A stretch of DNA of 9,821 nucleotides from an uncultured Clostridia bacterium (lineage in GTDB: Bacteria > Bacillota > Clostridia > Oscillospirales > CAG-272). The notes under the pieces were generated by a model. The model saw only the letters and a list, made by a program, of their open reading frames with translations, searched no databases and had not been told where the DNA came from. Numbering within the stretch: the stretch's first letter is position 1; each line of letters starts with the position of its first letter. The stretch covers positions 1 through 9,821 of the forward strand of contig CAJONA010000102.1 of the NCBI GenBank assembly GCA_905235755.1. The letters run 5' to 3'. The translations under genes were made by a program, and so were the position numbers. Positions 6,246-9,821 of the stretch are shown piece by piece.

Positions 6246-6502
6246 TTACGACGACAGCGCCGCGCCGATAATGTCTGCCGATTCAAGCTTGCTCTCGGAG
6301 TCGAGGTGGGAATAGATATTGCTCGTCTGCTTATGTCGCTGTGCCCGAGCCATTCCTGGATCATCTTCATCGGCACCTTTTTCGCCAGCAGCAGAGAGGC
6401 TCAGGAGTGCCGGAGCTCGTGGAAGCGTATGTGCCGCAGACCGTTCTGCTTCAGAAGAACAGAGAAGTGCTCCGACACATAGTCGGGTCTGTACAATCTG
6501 CC
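6246..6502 (-). pseudogene. Tyrosine recombinase (phage-type integrase), broken C-terminal fragment
   Basis: On the minus strand LYRPDYVSEHFSVLLKQNG is followed by HIRFHELRHS (box II, H-x-L-R-H-S). Then come ASLLLAKKVPMKMIQEWLGHSDIS and, after a frame change, TSNIYSHLDSESKLESADII with the nucleophile Tyr in NIYSH, ending GAALSS-stop (TAA at 6246-6248). Two lesions are clear. A TGA at 6401-6403 replaces the Cys codon expected in RHSCAS. One base is missing near 6328-6332, where ATAAGC-ACG-ACG would be expected. The N-terminal SAM-like domain and the first catalytic Arg region are missing. The remnant faces back toward the tRNA-Ser and is probably what is left of a mobile element. It is not functional. 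Confidence 0.85.
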
Positions 6503-6604
6503 TATACTCGCGTTGTAATTTCTCGCACGGAGATACAGCGTGCCGCTGACTTTGTCATAGTATTCTCCGCAGTACCTGAACGGGTTGGCGTCGAGGTTGT
6601 CGAT
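6500..6604 (-). pseudogene. RHS-repeat core domain fragment fused to the integrase remnant
   Basis: On the minus strand IDNLDANPFRYCGEYYD is followed by GTLYLRARNYNASIGR. This is the highly conserved RHS/YD-repeat-associated core signature (NPFRYxGEYxDxxTGxxYLRxRYYDPxxGRF). RHS proteins are large secreted or surface polymorphic toxins. Only about 33 residues remain. A stop (TAA) lies two codons before the IDN. At the GR (about 6497-6502) the frame passes without interruption into integrase sequence LYRPDYV, so the two unrelated genes are joined in phase. This is the debris of a recombination event, not a working gene. Confidence 0.72.
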
Positions 6605-6661
6605 GTGTTATTCCTCCGATCGTCAATGTAAAGATTTCCATCGCACGTTATATGTGCAGTC

Positions 6662-6710
6662 TCACAAGCCCGCCCGAAAAAGCGGGCTTGTGATTTTAAT
6701 TTGATTTTTT
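6662..6710 (+). terminator. Strong 12-bp hairpin with T-tract, at the end of the DUF5131 gene
   Basis: TCACAAGCCCGC (6662-6673) and GCGGGCTTGTGA (6682-6693) are exact reverse complements around an 8-nt loop. On the plus strand the stem is followed by TTTTAATTTGATTTTTT, so the better T-tract stops plus-strand transcription arriving from the accessory region. It also begins three bases beyond the DUF5131 stop codon on the minus strand, so it may serve both directions despite the poor T-tract on that side. Confidence 0.65.
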
Positions 6711-7580
6711 CTCGCATTTGCCGCAATCGGAGCAGCCGTTGCATATCAGCCGACTGCCGCAACGCTCGCAATGCGGTCGGAAGTGCGGAACATATAGCTC
6801 TTCTTTCGGTATTTCGATGCCGAAATTGTCATAAAGACGCCACAAAATCGGCTTGCCGACATAGTTCATATTTGATCTGTACGCCATTTCGCTTTGCACT
6901 CGCTTGCTCGGAATATTGTACCGCTTTCCGTCCTTTATGAACACCGTTCCCGTTTCGATAAAGCAAAACGTGACGTTGTTTTTAACGCACTCCGCGCGTA
7001 GTTTTTTCACCCAATCATAATCGCACGCCCTCGCGCCGTCATAATTTTCGCCGCCGCAGATGACCTGCTCTATCCCGCCGCAGGACAGATACTTGCCTAT
7101 GCTGACGGGCGCGATGAACGGCGCACACATCACGCCTTTGTGCTTTGCGGGGATATCGAGCAATACAGGTATGCGCTCGTCGGCGCGGCGCTGATTTTCG
7201 GCGGTGACATTTATCATCACGTTTTCCCAGCCGTCGCCCCAGTCGGACGGCAAGTTCTCTTTTATTCTGTGCGCGCGCTTTGTCAGAAGAAAGAACTTTA
7301 CATCTCTGCGCTGTCTGATGACGTCCCACGCGTCGTCGCGCCAGACGTCGGCGTCTTCAAGAAAGAAATCCGACGACATGCAAACGCGTATAAGCTCGCC
7401 GCTCTTTACCCGATAAGCGCCGTCGCGGTTTTTTAACAGCGGATATTCGAAATTCTGCCCTGTTTTAAAGATGTCAGAGCCGTCGCGGCCGCGCTTGCGG
7501 TCGAGAAAATACATATAGCAGTTTGCACAGCCTTCGCTGCATTTGACGCAGCCGTGCCACGGATTCCATATATCGTGCAT
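6696..7580 (-). CDS. DUF5131 (phage Gp37/Gp68-like) protein with Cys cluster and zinc-ribbon-like tail
   Basis: The N terminus MHDIWNPWHGCVKCSEGC, then ANCY, matches the signature of the DUF5131/Gp37-Gp68 family (WNPxxGCxxxSxGCxxCY). It is common in phages and mobile elements and is thought to resemble radical-SAM TIM-barrel proteins. Cys11, Cys18 and Cys21 would be the cluster ligands and Cys14 is an extra. Inner motifs such as SSDFFLEDADVWR, FFLLTKRAHRI, INVTAENQRRAD, VICGGENYDGARA and CFIETGTVF fit the family. The last 25 or so residues hold six Cys in CxxC-type spacing (CERCGS, CNGCSDCGKC), probably a zinc site. Of two nearby ATGs (7586 and 7580) the second is preferred, because GGAGA (7587-7591) is six bases from it and abuts the first. 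The 294-residue length is ordinary. The biochemical function is unknown. Confidence 0.82.
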   Translation of the reverse strand: MHDIWNPWHGCVKCSEGCANCYMYFLDRKRGRDGSDIFKTGQNFEYPLLKNRDGAYRVKSGELIRVCMSSDFFLEDADVWRDDAWDVIRQRRDVKFFLLTKRAHRIKENLPSDWGDGWENVMINVTAENQRRADERIPVLLDIPAKHKGVMCAPFIAPVSIGKYLSCGGIEQVICGGENYDGARACDYDWVKKLRAECVKNNVTFCFIETGTVFIKDGKRYNIPSKRVQSEMAYRSNMNYVGKPILWRLYDNFGIEIPKEELYVPHFRPHCERCGSRLICNGCSDCGKCEKKSN

Positions 7581-7710
7581 TATCATTCTCCGATTTTAAG
7601 ACCGTCGTGGTAAAACACGGCGATACTTTATAAAATTTCTGCTCAAATTTATTAAAAAAATGTTGATTTTTGTCCTAAAAAGTAGTAGAATACTATATAT
7701 TATTTTATTT

Positions 7711-8511
7711 TTATTCGATGTTAAGTAAAGACAGTGCATTTTTATAAAACACGCGATCTTCGTCCGCTTCGCAGATGTGCATATTCTTAACAATGTCGAT
7801 GAATTTTTTCTGATCTGCCCATGGAAGATCGGATGCGAAGAGGATCTTGTCAAATCCGTGCCGGCGCATTATTTCAAGGCACTTGTCCGGATACAGATCG
7901 AGCACGGCGGCGGTGTCCATATACACCGGCTTGCCGACGAGTTTTTCCATCACTTCATCGGGCAGTCCGAAGCCGCCGAGATGCGCTAAAACGAGCTTGT
8001 TGTCGATAAGCGAGCCGAGCCTGTCCATGACGTGCAGTATCATATCCGGCGTGCAATGGACGCAGTCGCGGTATCCGACGTCGATCCCCGCGTGCGTGAC
8101 GACGAGCAGATCGCGCTTCGCCGCTTCGGCGATGATTTTTACATACCTGTCGTCGTCAAAGAACGCGTCCTGATAATCGGGATGTATTTTGATGCCTCGA
8201 AGCCCCGATCTCTTTACAAAATCAAGTATCTCGCCGACGTTTTCGCTGTCGGGATGTATGGCGCCGAAAAAATAAACGCCGTCTTTGCCGCTTTGCTCCG
8301 TCGAAAGGCGATTGATCGAATCGACCTGTTTAGGCGACGTGGCGACGGGCAAAACGACCGAAATATCGACGCCCGATTTTTTCATCGACGCTTTCAGTCC
8401 GTCGACCGTGCCGTCGCTGTACGGCTTGATATTTCCCTTCTTTGAAAGATATTCTATCGTTCTCGCCGCTATCTTATCGGGGAACGTGTGCGTATGAAAA
8501 TCAACTACCAT
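7711..8511 (-). CDS. Metal-dependent amidohydrolase-family hydrolase (PF04909-like)
   Basis: TIM-barrel hydrolase of 266 residues. Metal-binding HxH is at His6 and His8 (VVDFHTHTFP). The strand-4 region has GIKIHPDYQ (His110), then VVTHAG (His140), LAHLGG (His177) and the catalytic Asp228 in LFASDLPW. The order fits the amidohydrolase-related family that includes ACMSD-like decarboxylases and uncharacterised hydrolases; the substrate cannot be told. No signal peptide is seen, so it is cytosolic. The ATG at 8511 was chosen over one nine codons upstream because GGAGG (8519-8523) lies seven bases ahead of it and the conserved core starts two residues later. It is divergent from the AMP-binding gene and has its own extended -10 promoter. 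No damage was seen. Confidence 0.88.
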   Translation of the reverse strand: MVVDFHTHTFPDKIAARTIEYLSKKGNIKPYSDGTVDGLKASMKKSGVDISVVLPVATSPKQVDSINRLSTEQSGKDGVYFFGAIHPDSENVGEILDFVKRSGLRGIKIHPDYQDAFFDDDRYVKIIAEAAKRDLLVVTHAGIDVGYRDCVHCTPDMILHVMDRLGSLIDNKLVLAHLGGFGLPDEVMEKLVGKPVYMDTAAVLDLYPDKCLEIMRRHGFDKILFASDLPWADQKKFIDIVKNMHICEADEDRVFYKNALSLLNIE

Positions 8512-8536
8512 TTCTTTACCTCCGTTTGACATCAGC

Positions 8537-8545
8537 ATTATACCA
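8537..8545 (-). promoter_or_regulatory. Extended -10 promoter for the amidohydrolase gene
   Basis: On the minus strand TGG-TATAAT (TATAAT at 8537-8542, TG at 8544-8545) lies about 26 bp before the start codon. No good -35 is present at 16-18 bp, so the extended -10 probably compensates. The predicted leader is about 20 nt and contains just the ribosome binding site. Confidence 0.55.
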
Positions 8546-8596
8546 TAAATGAAACAACTATTTCCACAAAAATTTTAAAATTTTCAGGGAGAACTT

Positions 8597-9586
8597 ATGA
8601 CCATCGTAGATTTACTTGAAAGAAACAGCCGTATTTACGGCAACGAAACGGCTCTCGTGGAGATAAATCCCGAGCAGCAATTAAAGAAAAAAATAACATG
8701 GAACGATTACGAACTCGTTCAGCCGTCGCCGACGCCGTATATGCGCCGCGAGATAACGTGGGCGGTGTTCAACGAGAGGGCAAACCGCTTTGCAAACGCG
8801 CTCATTTCCAGAGGCATCGGCAAAAACAACAAGGTCGCGATACTGCTTATGAACTGCCTCGAATGGCTGCCGATATATTTCGGAATATTAAAAGCAGGCG
8901 CGATAGCCGTTCCGCTGAATTTCAGGTATTCCTCCGACGAAATAAAATACACTTTTGAGCTTTCCGAATCCGATATACTTCTCTTCGGGCCCGAGTTCAT
9001 CGGACGCATCGAGAGTATCGCGGACACCATCGACGACAATCACCTGCTGCTCTATGTCGGCGACGGCTGCCCGTCATTCGCAGAAAGCTACACGTCGTTC
9101 GTGACGGAAAGTTCAAGCGCGAACCCGAACGTTCCGCTGACGGAAGACGACTACGCGGCGATATATTTCTCATCCGGCACGACAGGCTTCCCGAAGGCGA
9201 TACTTCACAAGCACCGCGCGCTGATACACTCATGCCGCGTCGAACAAAATCATCACGGTCAAACACATGACGACGTGTTTCTCTGCATCCCGCCGCTCTA
9301 TCACACGGGCGCGAAAATGCACTGGTTCGGCTCGCTGATAAGCGGCTCGAAGGCGGTGCTTCTCAAAGGCACGAAGCCCGAATATATCCTCGACGCCGTG
9401 TCGAAGGAAAAATGCACGATAGTATGGCTGCTCGTGCCGTGGGCGCAGGATATACTCATCGCGCTCGACGACAAAAAATTAAAGCTCGAAGATTACGAGC
9501 TGTCGCAGTGGCGGCTTATGCACATTGGCATATATGTACCCCTGATATATATATATAGATATATATATAGATTGATAGATAGATAA
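8597..9586 (+). CDS. AMP-binding acyl-CoA synthetase-type enzyme, truncated by a junction at about 9529
   Basis: This is the N-terminal part of an adenylate-forming ligase that activates a carboxylic acid to an acyl-AMP and then its CoA thioester. Visible motifs are NRFANALISRGIGKNNKVAI, the KAGAIAVPLNFR segment, the P-loop FSSGTTGFPK (191-200, family YTSGTTGxPK) and PPLYHTGA (232-239). WRLMHIG (305-311) normally precedes the next conserved block. After Gly311 (9529) family resemblance stops at once and is replaced by IYVPLIYIYRYIYRLIDR, encoded by TA/GATA repeats, then a stop. The A5, A7 and A8 motifs and the C-terminal lid domain are missing; a full enzyme has well over 500 residues. GGGAG (8587-8591) precedes the ATG. 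The first 311 codons look healthy, so the truncation is better explained by an assembly join than by gene decay. Confidence 0.85.
   Translation: MTIVDLLERNSRIYGNETALVEINPEQQLKKKITWNDYELVQPSPTPYMRREITWAVFNERANRFANALISRGIGKNNKVAILLMNCLEWLPIYFGILKAGAIAVPLNFRYSSDEIKYTFELSESDILLFGPEFIGRIESIADTIDDNHLLLYVGDGCPSFAESYTSFVTESSSANPNVPLTEDDYAAIYFSSGTTGFPKAILHKHRALIHSCRVEQNHHGQTHDDVFLCIPPLYHTGAKMHWFGSLISGSKAVLLKGTKPEYILDAVSKEKCTIVWLLVPWAQDILIALDDKKLKLEDYELSQWRLMHIGIYVPLIYIYRYIYRLIDR
9544..9585. repeat. TA / GATA microsatellite
   Basis: Alternating TA runs are broken by GA (gatatatatatatagatat...) and pass into GATAGATAGATA. Simple-sequence tracts of this kind are rare in bacterial chromosomes of this composition and common in plant and animal DNA. 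It starts within 20 bp of the point where the AMP-binding gene stops matching its family. Confidence 0.85.
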
Positions 9587-9821
9587 CTAGACACCATATT
9601 ATGAACATTTTATGTGAATAGAGATGTTTCCATTTCGTTAACTATCACAAGATCCATATGAAAGTGGACTATTCCCAATCATAATCAGTCACTCAAACTG
9701 ATTATTCTGGTATGCCGAACGATAAAGAATATAACATAGAGACATCCTACATAAGTTAAAGAGGAAAATAGTTCGAATCTTGAAGAATTAAATTCTACAA
9801 AGACACACAGGTGAAACAAAC
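9586..9821. other. AT-rich, non-coding sequence of probable non-bacterial origin
   Basis: No open frame of useful length, ribosome binding site, promoter pair, terminator or RNA gene was recognised. Composition is evenly AT-rich and unlike anything to the left. Nothing positive identifies the source; eukaryotic host or feed DNA is an inference from the microsatellite and the lack of bacterial signals. Confidence 0.5.

Noticed and set aside
6134..6271. 45-codon plus-strand frame starting MNDDPKAYLVV with a GAGGTG five bases ahead
   Set aside because: It crosses the strong 6182-6216 hairpin, ends antisense to the integrase tail and has no recognisable motif; possible but not supportable.
6502..6771. 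Minus-strand 89-codon frame spanning the 6662-6693 hairpin
   Set aside because: It overlaps the DUF5131 C terminus and RHS/integrase debris in another frame; it is a shadow frame.
7620..7700. AT-only inverted repeats (AAAAAT-CAAC-ATTTTT and TAGTA-TTC-TACTA) between the two minus-strand genes, as terminators
   Set aside because: Stems are 5-6 bp of AT pairs only, expected by chance in DNA this AT-rich.
8526..8554. TTGACA at 8526-8531 as -35 of a plus-strand promoter for the AMP-binding gene
   Set aside because: The hexamer 17 bp downstream is ATGAAA and no acceptable -10 lies at 16-18 bp, so it was not called.
1..9821. CRISPR array, riboswitch or T-box leader
   Set aside because: No regularly spaced repeats were seen; the leaders of glyA, lepA and the amidohydrolase gene are too short for a riboswitch, and the tRNA-Ser leader lacks T-box features.

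Overview
The window looks like a chromosomal segment of an uncultured Clostridia-type Bacillota, probably from a gut or rumen metagenome. The reasons are strong GGAG-type ribosome binding sites, TTG/GTG starts in the low-GC genes, sigma-A promoters with 17-bp spacers, the lepA-hemW pair, and a small lipoprotein with a Gram-positive-style lipobox. I worked from sequence alone, so this placement is an inference.

Bases 1-4012 are conserved housekeeping DNA. A glyA gene (serine hydroxymethyltransferase) runs off the left edge on the minus strand. It is transcribed away from lepA (elongation factor 4), and good promoters face both ways in the shared intergenic region. lepA is followed 13 bp later by hemW (radical-SAM heme chaperone) and then by a small secreted lipoprotein gene, closed by a hairpin-plus-T-tract terminator.

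Bases 4025-6693 are an unstable, accessory-looking stretch beside a tRNA. A near-consensus promoter reads into a perfect hairpin, a decayed copy of the 5' half of a tRNA-Ser, a structured spacer, and then an intact tRNA-Ser(CGA) with its own terminator. Downstream lies a GNAT acetyltransferase gene cut in two. Its N-terminal third (4455-4577) and C-terminal two thirds (5717-6106) are separated by about 1.14 kb of AT-richer DNA carrying one gene, a small cytosolic subtilisin-like (S8) peptidase with unusual active-site motifs. After this comes a minus-strand pseudogene in which an RHS-repeat core fragment is joined in frame to the C-terminal part of a tyrosine integrase. The integrase part is further broken by a stop codon and a frameshift.

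Bases 6696-9529 return to ordinary composition. They hold a DUF5131 (phage Gp37/Gp68-like) protein with a four-Cys N-terminal cluster and a Cys-rich tail, a metal-dependent amidohydrolase (both minus strand), and, divergently, the first 311 codons of an acyl-CoA synthetase-type AMP-binding enzyme.

At about 9529 the AMP-binding gene stops matching its family in mid-domain. The sequence turns into TA/GATA microsatellite and AT-rich DNA with no bacterial gene signals through to the right edge. A chimeric assembly join, possibly to eukaryotic (plant or host) DNA, is the most economical explanation. The most interesting native biology is the split GNAT gene with its peptidase cargo, and the tRNA-Ser locus with its duplicated 5' half.
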